Notes: generated by a model not told the origin, from the letters alone. Shown: positions 1 through 11,902, counted from the first letter of the stretch. The stretch is DNA of 64,000 nucleotides from Alteraurantiacibacter aquimixticola (GCF_004965515.1 NZ_SSHH01000004.1:402599-466598), one strand, 5' to 3'. Numbers and translations are program-made.

Positions 1-1
1 G

Positions 2-1027
2 GTCTGGCGCTGGGACCGCTCCGAACGGATCATGCTGGAGGATGAGGAGGTGTGGAGCGGCCGCCAGCACCATGACTGGCAGCTCGCCAATTTCCCCGCC
101 GGTTACTACTCGCCCGGCACCACGCCCACGCTCACCGGCACGCGCAAGCTGCTGCTGACGCATACGAGCCTATCGAACGAGGCGATTGCCGATATCGTGC
201 TCGAGGATGACCGCATCATCGAACTCGATGCCGAGGATAATATCGTCTGGGACTGGCGCGCGTCGGACCATGTGGACGAGCTGGGCTTCACCGTCGCCAT
301 GCGCAACGCGATCCGGCGGCTGGGCACGCGCGATGCCTTCGACTGGTTCCACGTCAATTCGGCGACCTGGCTCGGCCCCAATCGCTGGTATGATGCAGGC
401 GATGAGCGTTTCCACCCCGACAATGTGATCATTTCCAGCCGGCAGGCGAATGTGATCGCGATCATCGGGCGCGACGGCTCTATCGTGTGGCGCATCGGGC
501 CGGACTTCAGCGCAAGCCTGGCCGAACAGGCGATCGGGCAGATCATCGGCCAGCACCATGCGCATTTCATCCCGAAGGGCCTGCCGGGCGCGGGCAATTT
601 GCTCGTCTTCGACAATGGCGGGTCGGCGGGATATGGCGATCCGACCGCAGTCTCCCCCACCGGCAATGCGGTGATGCAGCGCCCCACCAGCCGCGTGCTG
701 GAAATCGATCCGGTCACGCTGGAAGTGGTGTGGACCTATGCCGGTGCCAATTTCTACAGCTTCAATATCAGCGGTGCGCAAAGGCTGCAGAACGGCAATA
801 CGCTGATCACCGAGGGCGCGCCGGGCCGCGTGTTCGAAGTGACCAGCGAGGGCGATATCGTGTGGGAATATATGAACGGGCCGAGCGAGGGATATGGCGG
901 ACTCAACGCCGTCTATCGCGCCTATCGCCTGCCCTATGACTGGATCCCGCAGCTGGACCGGCCGGAGGAAGTGGCGATCGCACGGCCCGAACCGGGGAGC
1001 TTCCATGTTCCCGGCACCGTGCAATAG
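2..1027 (+). CDS. Aryl-sulfate sulfotransferase family protein (5' end outside window)
   Basis: The frame is open from base 2, so the N-terminus and any signal peptide lie upstream; 341 residues are visible. The protein resembles the arylsulfotransferase (ASST) family, beta-propeller enzymes that transfer a sulfuryl group between phenolic compounds through a sulfo-histidine, usually in the periplasm. Family-like blocks are FHVNS near visible residue 117, GRDGSIVWRIG near 157, QHHAHF near 185, and two late propeller strands (LEIDPVTLEVVWTY, VFEVTSEGDIVWEY). Which histidine is catalytic I infer only from block order. The next plus-strand gene begins 37 nt after the stop, so co-transcription is possible. 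The family is clear; the physiological substrate is not. Confidence 0.8.
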   Translation, partial: VWRWDRSERIMLEDEEVWSGRQHHDWQLANFPAGYYSPGTTPTLTGTRKLLLTHTSLSNEAIADIVLEDDRIIELDAEDNIVWDWRASDHVDELGFTVAMRNAIRRLGTRDAFDWFHVNSATWLGPNRWYDAGDERFHPDNVIISSRQANVIAIIGRDGSIVWRIGPDFSASLAEQAIGQIIGQHHAHFIPKGLPGAGNLLVFDNGGSAGYGDPTAVSPTGNAVMQRPTSRVLEIDPVTLEVVWTYAGANFYSFNISGAQRLQNGNTLITEGAPGRVFEVTSEGDIVWEYMNGPSEGYGGLNAVYRAYRLPYDWIPQLDRPEEVAIARPEPGSFHVPGTVQ

Positions 1028-1064
1028 GCTTGGCAAGGCGCGGGCTGCGCTATAGCGCTCGCGC

Positions 1065-1994
1065 ATGACCACGATCCTTCCTGGCAATAAGGGCGGCATC
1101 GCCCAGGCCGTCGCGCTGCTGCGCGAAGGGAGGCTCGTCGCCCTGCCGACGGAGACGGTCTATGGCCTTGCCGCACGCGCCGACAGCGAGGAGGCGGTGG
1201 CCGCGATCTATCGCGCCAAGGGGCGGCCCAGCTTCAACCCGCTGATCGTGCATGTCTCCGGCTTGGAGATGGCACAAAAGCTGGCGGTGATCGACGAGCG
1301 GGCGGAGCGGTTGGCCGATATCCTCTGGCCCGGTCCACTCACGCTGGTGCTGCCGTTGAAGGACGAAGCGCCTGTCGCCCCTGCCGTGACGGCGGGCCTG
1401 CCGACCATCGCCTTGCGCATGCCCGCCCATCCGCTGGCGCGCGCGGTGATCGCCCAGCTCGACCTGCCGCTGGCTGCCCCGTCAGCCAATCGCAGCATGG
1501 GGGTGAGCCCGACACGGCCCGAACATGTCGCAGGGTCGCTGGGCGAGGGCGTCGATGCGATCCTCGATGGCGGGGAATGCGAGCGGGGACTGGAATCGAC
1601 CATTGTCGCCCTGCGCGAAACCGGCGGGTGGAACCTGTTGCGCGAAGGCCCTGTCACGCGGGAGGAGCTGTGCGACCTCATCGGCACGCCTGCGGACGAG
1701 GATGTCGACCGGATCGAGGCGCCGGGCCAGATGGTGCGGCATTATTCGCCGGGAAAGCCCGTGCGGCTGGATGCCAGCGAGGGTGCGGAGGATGAATTCC
1801 TGATCGGCTTCGGCGCTATTGCGGGCGATTGCTCGCTGTCGGAAGGCGGAGACCTCGCGCAGGCTGCCGCGCGTCTCTACGCCTGCCTGCACCTTGCCGC
1901 AGCTTCACCCAAACCGCGCATCGCCGTTGCCCCGATACTGCCTGAAGGCATCGGCGCGGCGATCAACGACCGCCTGCGCCGCGCCGCGGCCTAG
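1065..1994 (+). CDS. L-threonylcarbamoyladenylate synthase (Sua5/YwlC/TsaC family)
   Basis: Cytoplasmic enzyme that makes threonylcarbamoyl-AMP from threonine, bicarbonate and ATP for t6A37 modification of ANN-decoding tRNAs. The YrdC-type core shows PTETVYGLA at residues 28-36, KGRPSFNPL at 52-60 and a WPGPLTLVL block near 88-96. At 309 residues it is the long Sua5 form: after the HYSPG linker (226-230) comes a C-terminal Sua5 domain absent from short TsaC. The ATG at 1065 is used; the upstream sequence has no strong Shine-Dalgarno. It converges with the minus-strand GIN gene, the two stops lying 2 nt apart. No tsaB, tsaD or tsaE is in the window. Confidence 0.95.
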   Translation: MTTILPGNKGGIAQAVALLREGRLVALPTETVYGLAARADSEEAVAAIYRAKGRPSFNPLIVHVSGLEMAQKLAVIDERAERLADILWPGPLTLVLPLKDEAPVAPAVTAGLPTIALRMPAHPLARAVIAQLDLPLAAPSANRSMGVSPTRPEHVAGSLGEGVDAILDGGECERGLESTIVALRETGGWNLLREGPVTREELCDLIGTPADEDVDRIEAPGQMVRHYSPGKPVRLDASEGAEDEFLIGFGAIAGDCSLSEGGDLAQAAARLYACLHLAAASPKPRIAVAPILPEGIGAAINDRLRRAAA

Positions 1995-1996
1995 CC

Positions 1997-2857
1997 CTAT
2001 TCGTCGATCCCGCCTTCGCAGCGGACATTGCCCGGGCCGAATGTCGAGACCGAGCATTCTGCCGTTCCGGAAATATCGACATCGCCCACACCGGCCATGG
2101 AGATTTCGGCATCCTCCATCACGGTGAGCTCGACATCGCCTGCCCCGCCTATGCTGATTTCGGCGGTTTGGGCGGTCAGTGCCGAACCATCGACTTCACC
2201 AGCGCCGCCAATGGTGATCTCCACGTCCTGCGCCGTCCCGGCCACGGTCAGGTCACCCGCGCCGAACAATTCGAAGACCGCAACCTGCACTTCCAGTGCT
2301 TCGATGGTGATCGTACCGGCGCCGCCTACCGTGGCTTCGAACTTTTCGCTGACGATACGGTCGATCCGCGCATCGCCTGCGCCAGCGATGGTGAGCTTCG
2401 ACAGGCTTGGCGTGGTGATGTGGAAGGTCGCGCCTTCCATCCTGCCCCAGTCGCCCTCGAACCGGCCATTGCGCGGGACGATTACCAGCTGGTCGCCGTC
2501 GCTGCGCAATTCGAGCTGGCGGAGTGCCTGGTCCGATCCTTCCGGGCGGACCGCGAACTCCTCGCCATAGGTGATGACGATGTTTTGCGCCCCGACCGAG
2601 GAAATCTCGGCGAATTCGCCCATGTCGTAGGTTTCGCCCGATGTGAGGGAGGCTTCGCGCTGGCCCTCCCACTCATCTTCCCATTCGCGTTCCCATTCGT
2701 GTTCGAGGTCGCGCCCGCCATCGCGCTCCACGCGGACCTCGTGAACTTGCATCTCCTGTAACATCAGCGCCGCGCCGCCTGCCCCGGCCACGCCGATGCC
2801 CAACGCCAGGGCGATTTCCCGTTTCCGCAGTTTTGCTTGTCCCCCCGGCAAAGCCAT
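1997..2857 (-). CDS. GIN-domain (DUF2807, putative auto-transporter adhesin head) protein, copy 1
   Basis: A 286-residue protein with an N-terminal hydrophobic segment (about residues 14-33), a charged linker rich in E, W and D (about 45-65), and a GIN/DUF2807 domain from about 75 to the end. The domain is built of short repeats of the form I-x-G-A/V-G followed by E/D-V/A, as expected for a right-handed parallel beta-helix. This predicts an extracytoplasmic, membrane-anchored protein. The molecular function of GIN domains is not established. The ATG lies 11 nt after the stop of the small lipoprotein gene, so the two are probably co-transcribed, and a second GIN protein sits just upstream in the same orientation. 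Confidence 0.85.
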   Translation of the reverse strand: MALPGGQAKLRKREIALALGIGVAGAGGAALMLQEMQVHEVRVERDGGRDLEHEWEREWEDEWEGQREASLTSGETYDMGEFAEISSVGAQNIVITYGEEFAVRPEGSDQALRQLELRSDGDQLVIVPRNGRFEGDWGRMEGATFHITTPSLSKLTIAGAGDARIDRIVSEKFEATVGGAGTITIEALEVQVAVFELFGAGDLTVAGTAQDVEITIGGAGEVDGSALTAQTAEISIGGAGDVELTVMEDAEISMAGVGDVDISGTAECSVSTFGPGNVRCEGGIDE

Positions 2858-2868
2858 GTTCCTCCTCG

Positions 2869-3192
2869 TTAAACTGGTTCGACCGGTATGGTCGGTATCA
2901 ATGCGTCGATCTCGCGCCGCACGGCGATCGCTTCGCGGCAGGCTTTGTCATCGCCATCCTCGCAATCGGCGGCGAGTTCGTCATACTCCTCTTGCAGCTG
3001 GCCGAGCCTCTCCTCGCGGCGGCGGATTTCGCGTCCGCGCGTCTGGTCTGCTTCGGACTGGCTTGTCGTGGCAAGGTCCACCGCAGAGCTGGCGGCTTTC
3101 ACCGGCAAGCTCACGGCCTCGACCGCCGTGCGCGCCAGGCAGCCGCCCAGCAGCAGCGGGGCGGCAGCGATAATCAGCAGCTGTATGCGCAT
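2869..3192 (-). CDS. Small predicted lipoprotein with coiled-coil-like body
   Basis: A 107-residue protein starting MRIQLLIIAAAPLLLGGC: a type II signal peptide with an LGGC lipobox, lipidated Cys at residue 18. The mature part is alpha-helical in character, with a charged heptad-like stretch (about 50-75, RRREERLGQLQEEYDEL) and two further cysteines (about 80 and 88) in CEDGDDKAC that could form a disulfide. I do not recognise a named family. It sits between two GIN-domain proteins on the same strand and is 11 nt from the downstream one, suggesting a shared envelope role. That role is an inference from position. Confidence 0.75.
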   Translation of the reverse strand: MRIQLLIIAAAPLLLGGCLARTAVEAVSLPVKAASSAVDLATTSQSEADQTRGREIRRREERLGQLQEEYDELAADCEDGDDKACREAIAVRREIDALIPTIPVEPV

Positions 3193-3288
3193 CGACAGGT
3201 CCTTGTTCCGGCGAAAAGCCGCGCGAACATGACCTGTTCGATGCGAAGCTGCAATGAACGGCTTGAACGTTTCGTGCCCGCGCGATGC

Positions 3289-4140
3289 TCAGCCCGCCTT
3301 GTCCTTGCCCCGGTCCTCGTCGTTGTCCTCACGGGGTTCGACGCGGACCCAGCCCGATCCCATGGAGCGGACATGGCAGCTGGCGCTGCCGCGGATGGTG
3401 ACATGGCCCGCGCCGAATATCCTGGCATCGACCTCGCCATCGCAGCCGAAAGTGGCATTGCCCGCGCCCGCAATATGGACATCGGCTTCCTCGGCCAGAA
3501 GGCCCGCCATCTTCGCCTTGCCGGCCCCGGCGATCTTGAGCTTGAGCTCCTCGACCTTGCCGCCTGCGGTGAAGCGTCCGGCGCCGGCAATGGTGACGCC
3601 GAGCGATGCGATGTCGAGATCGAGCACGGAGATCTGGCCTGCGCCTGCGATCACCACCTCCGCATCGTCGGCCAGTTCGGCCACGGCGATCTGGCCCGCG
3701 CCGGCAATGGTGACCTTCTCAGGGGGCGGCATGATGATGTTGATGGTCGCAATGCCTTCGCCGCCATTGCCGGAATTGCGGCTGGCGACATGCAGCGCGC
3801 CGTCCTCCAGGCGGAAGCGGAGGGTTTCCTTGACCTCGTCATCGCCCTGGACGGAAATGGTGAAGTCGTCGCCCGGCGTGACCACGACATTGTCCGCGCC
3901 TGCCAGTATCAGCTCACGCGGGGTATCGCCGCTCATGTCGAGCTCTTCCAGCGGCACACCGGTGCCGCCGAAGCCGCCATTGCGGAAGGCAGTGCCGCAA
4001 TCCCAGTCCTCATCGTCCCAGCGAAACTTGAAATCGCCCTTTCGCGATGCGGCGATGATGCCGCCAACGGCTGCGGCAGCCATCGGGCCGAAAGTGCGCA
4101 GCATCTTTTCGAAATTCATCCCGCCATGTGAGCGCGTCAT
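3289..4140 (-). CDS. GIN-domain (DUF2807) protein, copy 2
   Basis: A 283-residue paralogue of the neighbouring GIN protein. The open frame extends further upstream, but the ATG at 4140 is preceded by AGGA about 8 nt upstream and the extension is basic and unlike the family. A short hydrophobic segment (about residues 15-31) may anchor it or act as a signal. The rest is a beta-helix-like array in which the unit IAGAG recurs at least six times (TIAGAGQI, VIAGAGQI, TIAGAGRF, KIAGAGKA, HIAGAGNA and similar). The C-terminus is acidic and basic by turns (EPREDNDEDRGKDKAG). Function unknown; the repeats imply a stable extracytoplasmic fibre or scaffold. Confidence 0.85.
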   Translation of the reverse strand: MTRSHGGMNFEKMLRTFGPMAAAAVGGIIAASRKGDFKFRWDDEDWDCGTAFRNGGFGGTGVPLEELDMSGDTPRELILAGADNVVVTPGDDFTISVQGDDEVKETLRFRLEDGALHVASRNSGNGGEGIATINIIMPPPEKVTIAGAGQIAVAELADDAEVVIAGAGQISVLDLDIASLGVTIAGAGRFTAGGKVEELKLKIAGAGKAKMAGLLAEEADVHIAGAGNATFGCDGEVDARIFGAGHVTIRGSASCHVRSMGSGWVRVEPREDNDEDRGKDKAG

Positions 4141-4267
4141 GATCGTCGTCCTGTGTCTGTGTGTTAGAACAATAATACAGGAGCGTGCGGGCCAGCGCAA
4201 ACCCGTTCGTCGAGAGCGATGGGCGCTTGGCCGAAGGATGGGCCCAAGGATCAGCCGCCAGACATGC

Positions 4268-4303
4268 AAAAAGGGCCGCCCCGGCTTGCGGAGCGGCCCC
4301 TTT
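4268..4303 (-). terminator. Rho-independent terminator downstream of carD
   Basis: On the minus strand GGGGCCGC and GCGGCCC form a GC-rich stem followed by TTTTT. It lies between the carD stop (4359) and the start of GIN copy 2 (4140), so it ends the carD transcript and isolates the GIN genes. Confidence 0.8.
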
Positions 4304-4358
4304 GATCCCGCTAGGGATGGGTTGACCCGTCTGGACCCTGTTTAGGCCAGGTTGGGCC

Positions 4359-4892
4359 TCAGGCGTCCTCGGTATTCTCGTAATACTGAGGAGCATGCTC
4401 CTTCAGCACGTCGAGGATCTTGGTCAGCGCGGTCGGCTCGTCGGTCTTTTCCATCGCCGCCAGTTCGCGGGCGAGGCGGCTGGAAGCGGCCTCGAAGATC
4501 TGGCGTTCGGAATAGGACTGCTCGGGCTGGTCTTCCGGGCGGAACAGGTCGCGCGTCACTTCGGCGATCGACACCAGGTCGCCCGAATTGATCTTCGCTT
4601 CATATTCCTGCGCGCGGCGGCTCCACATGGTGCGCTTCACCTTGGGCTTGCCCTTCAGCGTTTCCATCGCTTCCTTCAGCGTCTTGTCGCTGGAAAGCTT
4701 GCGCATGCCGATGGATTCAACCTTGTTGACCGGAACGCGCAGCGTCATGCGTTCCTTCTCGAAGCGGAGGACGTAGAGTTCGAGCTGCATGCCGGCGATT
4801 TCCTCGCTCTGGAGCTCGATCACACGGCCGACGCCGTGCTTGGGGTAAACAACATAATCGCCTACATCGAAGGCGGGGGCACTGGATGCCAT
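4359..4892 (-). CDS. carD: CarD/CdnL family transcriptional regulator
   Basis: A 177-residue RNA-polymerase-binding regulator. The N-terminal CarD_CdnL/TRCF domain (about residues 7-65) starts FDVGDYVVYPKHGVGRVIEL and binds the RNAP beta subunit. The C-terminal helical domain (about 70-160) carries the conserved MWSRRAQEYEAKINSGDL block, which in the family contacts the upstream edge of the transcription bubble and stabilises open complexes. Length and architecture match alphaproteobacterial CdnL. It lies downstream of helicase, S4 and fdxA in the same direction, but a 290-nt gap containing a good -10 hexamer and an inverted repeat suggests its own promoter. A terminator follows. Confidence 0.95.
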   Translation of the reverse strand: MASSAPAFDVGDYVVYPKHGVGRVIELQSEEIAGMQLELYVLRFEKERMTLRVPVNKVESIGMRKLSSDKTLKEAMETLKGKPKVKRTMWSRRAQEYEAKINSGDLVSIAEVTRDLFRPEDQPEQSYSERQIFEAASSRLARELAAMEKTDEPTALTKILDVLKEHAPQYYENTEDA

Positions 4893-5025
4893 GTGTATTC
4901 CTTTCTCTGCAGGTCAGGCTTCTTCGACAGCGACAGGGACTTGAACGGAACGCACGACCCACCGGCGCCCGGAGTCCCGATTGTTAGTCGCTGAGAGGGG
5001 GGAACCTGCCTTCCTTTTCACCCAC

Positions 5026-5071
5026 CTTGCCATGGCAGAACCATGCCAAGAGTGGCGGCTGATGGATTATA
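5026..5071 (-). promoter_or_regulatory. Candidate carD promoter (-10) and 5'-UTR inverted repeat
   Basis: Read on the minus strand there is a perfect TATAAT at 5071-5066, about 170 nt before the carD ATG; I see no strong -35. Just downstream lies an inverted repeat, CTTGGCATGG paired with CCATGGCAAG (5050-5041 and 5035-5026) with one mismatch. It could be an operator or an RNA hairpin in a long leader. This is pattern evidence only. Confidence 0.4.
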
Positions 5072-5182
5072 TAACAGATTCGTAACAAAATTGCCAGAGG
5101 CACACTGAATCAACGCAATGCCGGGACAGCTTGCGGCGCAATGATCTGTGAGGGATGGTGTTTCCCCTACAATTTGAAAAGC

Positions 5183-5521
5183 TTAGTCGCCTTCGCCCGG
5201 CTCTTCGGAGAAGTACTTCTCGAACTTGCCTTCCTCACCCTTGAAATCATCCGCATCGGCGGGCGGATCCTTCTTTTCGGTGATGTTCGGCCATTCGGCG
5301 GAATACTTGGTGTTCAGCTCTAGCCACTTCTCGGTCCCGCCCTCGGTATCGGGCAGGATCGCTTCGGCCGGGCATTCAGGCTCGCACACGCCGCAATCGA
5401 TGCATTCGGACGGGTTGATGACGAGCATGTTCTCGCCCTCATAGAAGCAATCGACCGGGCAGACCTCGACGCAGTCGGTGTACTTGCACTTGATGCAGGC
5501 GTCGGTGACGACATAGGTCAT
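5183..5521 (-). CDS. fdxA: Ferredoxin FdxA (7Fe/8Fe type)
   Basis: A 112-residue cytoplasmic electron carrier. The first cluster region has C9-x2-C12-x4-C17-x3-C21-P, and the second has C40-x2-C43-x2-C46-x3-C50-P, the pattern of the FdxA family with [3Fe-4S] and [4Fe-4S] clusters. The acidic C-terminal extension (about 65-112) is typical of the alphaproteobacterial form. Its ATG overlaps the stop of the upstream S4 gene by 4 nt (ATGA), giving translational coupling in a helicase / S4 / fdxA operon. The redox partner is not identifiable from the window. Confidence 0.95.
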   Translation of the reverse strand: MTYVVTDACIKCKYTDCVEVCPVDCFYEGENMLVINPSECIDCGVCEPECPAEAILPDTEGGTEKWLELNTKYSAEWPNITEKKDPPADADDFKGEEGKFEKYFSEEPGEGD

Positions 5522-5841
5522 TGTGGCGTATTCCCTTCTATTCCTTCCGCAAAGCTGCGGTCTACACGGTCTGCTATGGCGATTGGAGCGCCAGCGTCAA
5601 GCACGCGGTAGCAGGCCTGCGCCTCCGATGGCGGTCCGCGCCGGTGCGGTAAAGACAGGATTTCTATCACCCGCACAGATGGACCTAGAGGCATGGTGAT
5701 CACGTCGCCCATGCCGATCGCATGATCGAGCCGGGTGATCCGCTGCCCATTGCAACGCATATGACCCTTGCCGATGCGCGCCTGTGCCAGAGAGCGGCTC
5801 TTGGCATAGCGCAAGCGGACCAGCAGCTGGTCGATGCGCAT
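5518..5841 (-). CDS. S4-domain RNA-binding protein (HslR-like)
   Basis: A 107-residue protein whose N-terminal 60 residues form an S4 RNA-binding domain ([20 protein letters not shown], then [11 protein letters not shown]). It resembles HslR/Hsp15, which binds 50S subunits carrying stalled nascent chains. I start it at the ATG at 5841; the longer open frame upstream is the antisense-biased tail of the helicase gene. It follows the helicase stop by 16 nt and overlaps fdxA by 4 nt, so it is the middle gene of a three-gene operon. A role in RNA or ribosome quality control alongside the helicase is inferred. Confidence 0.88.
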   Translation of the reverse strand: MRIDQLLVRLRYAKSRSLAQARIGKGHMRCNGQRITRLDHAIGMGDVITMPLGPSVRVIEILSLPHRRGPPSEAQACYRVLDAGAPIAIADRVDRSFAEGIEGNTPQ

Positions 5842-5857
5842 TGTCGGCGCAGGCGCG

Positions 5858-8443
5858 TCAGCCAAGCAGGTCCGCCAGCCCGGCGAAAGCGGCATTGCTG
5901 GTGGCGGGCTGATGCTCCGGCCTGCCCTTGCCTTGCTTGCCGCCCTTGTGCGGACCCTTGCCGCGCGGCTTGCCCCCGCTTCGGCCTCTGCTCTGGCCCT
6001 GCTGGGGCGCGTGGTCCTTGCGCGGCGGGCGCCAGCTCCACGGACGCGGCGGCGGCGGGCCGAACACGCCTTCTGCCAGCGTGACCTGTTCGCGCGGACG
6101 GAAGCCCGCATCGCGCATCAGCCGCTGGAAATTCTCCGCTAGCAGGCCCATCGATGTGGCGAGCGCGGTATCGACCGGGAAATCGCGCCCGGTGGCCTTG
6201 GCGCGCGTTTCATGCGCGGCGCGGAAGAGCTTTTCGGCCATGTCCACGCGGATCGCCTGCTGGCCGGCGCGGCGGTATCCGGCGGGCAGGTGCTTCGTAC
6301 CCTCGATCACCGCTTCCATCTTCTCGTTCACGCTGCGCCGGTCCACGCCCAGCGCGCGCAGCAACATGCGCGGACCCGGCTTGAGCAAAGCGGGCACATA
6401 GACGTCGAGCGAGCCGATCATCACGCCCAGCTTGCGCATGAAGGGGCGCTTTTCCTTGGGGATATGCGCTAGGCCCGCCGCTTCGCGCTGCACCGTGCCG
6501 TTGCGGTCCACCAGTGTCAGCAGCAATGCGCGCACTTCGCTGCCCGCTTCGGGGTCCTGCGCCGCCTCTTCCAGCTTGCGCAAGGCGTCCAGCGGGGCGA
6601 GCTGGCCTTCGAGCCAATGCTCCAGCGCCTCTGACAGCCGCGCCTTCTGCGTAGGCTCAAGTGCGTCGAGTTCTTTTTCCAGCACGATACGGAAGTGGGT
6701 GGGCGACTTGGTCTGCTCCAGCTGCGCTACCGGCCGTTCGCCGCGCACGATCGCGCCGCGTTCGATGCGTAGTTCGCCCAGCTCGCTCTCGACCAGCGCC
6801 TTCGCCTTCTGCTCCAGCAGTTGCGGCAGGTGCTTTTCCGCCGCGGCGAGCATCAGCTTGCGCTCCTCGCTATCGGCATGGGCATCGACCACGAAGCGGA
6901 AGCCGTCGAGATGGCCGATTACCTGGTCTTCGACCGTGACCCGGCCCTCTTCATCCAAAGCTACACGCAGCAATCCGGCATCCTTTCCCATGCTTTTCAT
7001 CAATACAGCAGTCCGGCGGTTAACGAAACGTTCGGTCAGGCGCTGGTGCAGTGCGTCGGACAGCTTCGCTTCCACACTGCGCGCCCGCGCGGCCATTTCG
7101 TCGCGCGCCAGTACCCAGTCCGGGCGCTGGCAGATATAGGCCCAGCTGCGGATCGCCGCCAGCCGTCCTTGCAGAGTATCGATATCGCCGCGCACCTGGC
7201 CGAGCTCCGCAATGCGCGCGGCGACGAAATCGGCGCCGAGATGACCCTGCCGCAAGTCCTGCCACAGCCGCCGCACGAAGCGCGCATGCATGTCCGCGCC
7301 CTGCTGGCGGAAATCGGGCAGCTGGCAAGCCTCCCATAGCCGCCGGACCTGCCCGGGCGTCTTCACCTCGCGCATCAGGGCGTGATCCTCCGCCAGCCGC
7401 TTGAGCACGGCGAGATCGATCGCCTCGGGCGCCGCGGCGAGTTGCGGGATGTCGGGCTTGCTCTCGAGATCGGCGACCAGCACATCGACCGTATCGAAAC
7501 GCGGCTGCGCCTCGCGCCAATAGAGGCGGGTGAGGGGGGCGAAGCGATGCTGCTCGATCGCATAGACCTCCTCCTCCGTGAATTCGAGCGCCTCGCGCCG
7601 CCCGCCCGAGAGCGTGCCGAAAGTCCCGTCCTGGTGATGTCGCCCGGCGCGCCCGGCGATCTGCGCCATTTCGGCGGGGTTGAGGCGGCGCTGGCGCACG
7701 CCGTCGAACTTGGAGAGCGAGGCAAAGGCGACATGGGTGACATCGAGGTTGAGGCCCATTCCGATCGCATCGGTGGCGACGATGTAATCGACCTCGCCCG
7801 ACTGGAACAGCTCGACCTGCCGGTTGCGCGTCTCCGGGCTCAACGCCCCCATCACCACCGCCGCGCCGCCGCGAAAGCGACGCAGCAATTCGGCGACGCG
7901 ATAGACTTCCTCGACGCTGAAGGCGACAATCGCGCTGCGCGGCGGCAGGCGCGAAAGCTTGCAGGATCCCGCATGGCTGAGCGTGGAGAAGCGCGGCCGC
8001 TCCTCGATCATCGCGCCCGGCACCAGCGCCTGCACCATCGGTTCCAGCGTGGCCGAGCCGAGAAGCATGGTCTCCTCGCGGCCCCGCGCATTGAGTAGCC
8101 GGTCGGTGAAGATATGCCCGCGCTCGCGATCGGCGGCGAGCTGCGCTTCGTCCAGCGCCACGAAAGCGCGATTGCCCCCATCGCGCGGCATGGCTTCGGC
8201 GGTGCAGAGGAGGTAGCGCGCGGTGGGCGGCTCGATCCGCTCCTCGCCGGTGATGAGGGCAACCTGGCTCTCACCCTTGATCTTGCAGACCTTGTCATAG
8301 ACCTCGCGCGCCAGCAGCCGCAGCGGGAAGCCGATGGCGCCGCTGGAATGACCGCACATCCGCTCGATCGCCAAATGGGTCTTGCCGGTATTGGTCGGCC
8401 CCAGGACCGCGCGAATCCGGCTGTCTGTGACACGCGAACTCAT
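5858..8443 (-). CDS. Suv3-like superfamily 2 RNA helicase
   Basis: An 861-residue helicase related to mitochondrial SUV3. Walker A GPTNTGKT is at about residues 15-22, the Walker B box DEAQ at about 98-101, motif III SAT in LLGSATLEP, and motif VI AQIAGRAGRHHQDG near 270. After the helicase core there is a long helical C-terminal half and then a strongly basic Gly/Lys/Arg/Gln tail (last 60 residues, for example GKGPHKGGKQGKG) likely to bind RNA. The ATG at 8443 puts the P-loop near the N-terminus; a start at 8494 is open but adds 17 non-conserved residues. First gene of the operon with the S4 protein and fdxA, and divergent from the M23 gene. Confidence 0.9.
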   Translation of the reverse strand: MSSRVTDSRIRAVLGPTNTGKTHLAIERMCGHSSGAIGFPLRLLAREVYDKVCKIKGESQVALITGEERIEPPTARYLLCTAEAMPRDGGNRAFVALDEAQLAADRERGHIFTDRLLNARGREETMLLGSATLEPMVQALVPGAMIEERPRFSTLSHAGSCKLSRLPPRSAIVAFSVEEVYRVAELLRRFRGGAAVVMGALSPETRNRQVELFQSGEVDYIVATDAIGMGLNLDVTHVAFASLSKFDGVRQRRLNPAEMAQIAGRAGRHHQDGTFGTLSGGRREALEFTEEEVYAIEQHRFAPLTRLYWREAQPRFDTVDVLVADLESKPDIPQLAAAPEAIDLAVLKRLAEDHALMREVKTPGQVRRLWEACQLPDFRQQGADMHARFVRRLWQDLRQGHLGADFVAARIAELGQVRGDIDTLQGRLAAIRSWAYICQRPDWVLARDEMAARARSVEAKLSDALHQRLTERFVNRRTAVLMKSMGKDAGLLRVALDEEGRVTVEDQVIGHLDGFRFVVDAHADSEERKLMLAAAEKHLPQLLEQKAKALVESELGELRIERGAIVRGERPVAQLEQTKSPTHFRIVLEKELDALEPTQKARLSEALEHWLEGQLAPLDALRKLEEAAQDPEAGSEVRALLLTLVDRNGTVQREAAGLAHIPKEKRPFMRKLGVMIGSLDVYVPALLKPGPRMLLRALGVDRRSVNEKMEAVIEGTKHLPAGYRRAGQQAIRVDMAEKLFRAAHETRAKATGRDFPVDTALATSMGLLAENFQRLMRDAGFRPREQVTLAEGVFGPPPPRPWSWRPPRKDHAPQQGQSRGRSGGKPRGKGPHKGGKQGKGRPEHQPATSNAAFAGLADLLG

Positions 8444-8659
8444 TGCACCGGCCAATCTGGAGAGCCGCAGGGCCGCGTGCAACCGCTTACCCACAGGAGC
8501 CTTCGGGCGGCGAGATCATCAATTCGGCGCTAAGGGGACTCGTCTCGTCGATGTTAAGGCTGAATTTACTTTATGCGCGCAGAGCCGGTGGCAAATATCC
8601 ACGCCGGATCGGGTCGCAACGTTCCGTCGGGAGGCTAGTGCACGGAACGCGCGGCCAGC

Positions 8660-8672
8660 AAGGAGTGCGCGC

Positions 8673-8675
<3 letters not shown>
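8660..8675 (+). promoter_or_regulatory. Shine-Dalgarno and TTG start of the M23 peptidase
   Basis: AAGGAG at 8660-8665 stands 7 nt before TTG at 8673. No in-frame ATG or GTG nearby has such a site, and the frame upstream of 8673 overlaps the divergent helicase region and reads as non-conserved basic sequence. This decides the start. Confidence 0.75.

Positions 8676-11894
<3,219 letters not shown>

Positions 11895-11902
<8 letters not shown>

Noticed and set aside
4925-5000. tRNA-like text (GGGACTTGAAC) upstream of carD
   Set aside because: The would-be T-stem does not pair and no acceptor or anticodon arm can be built.
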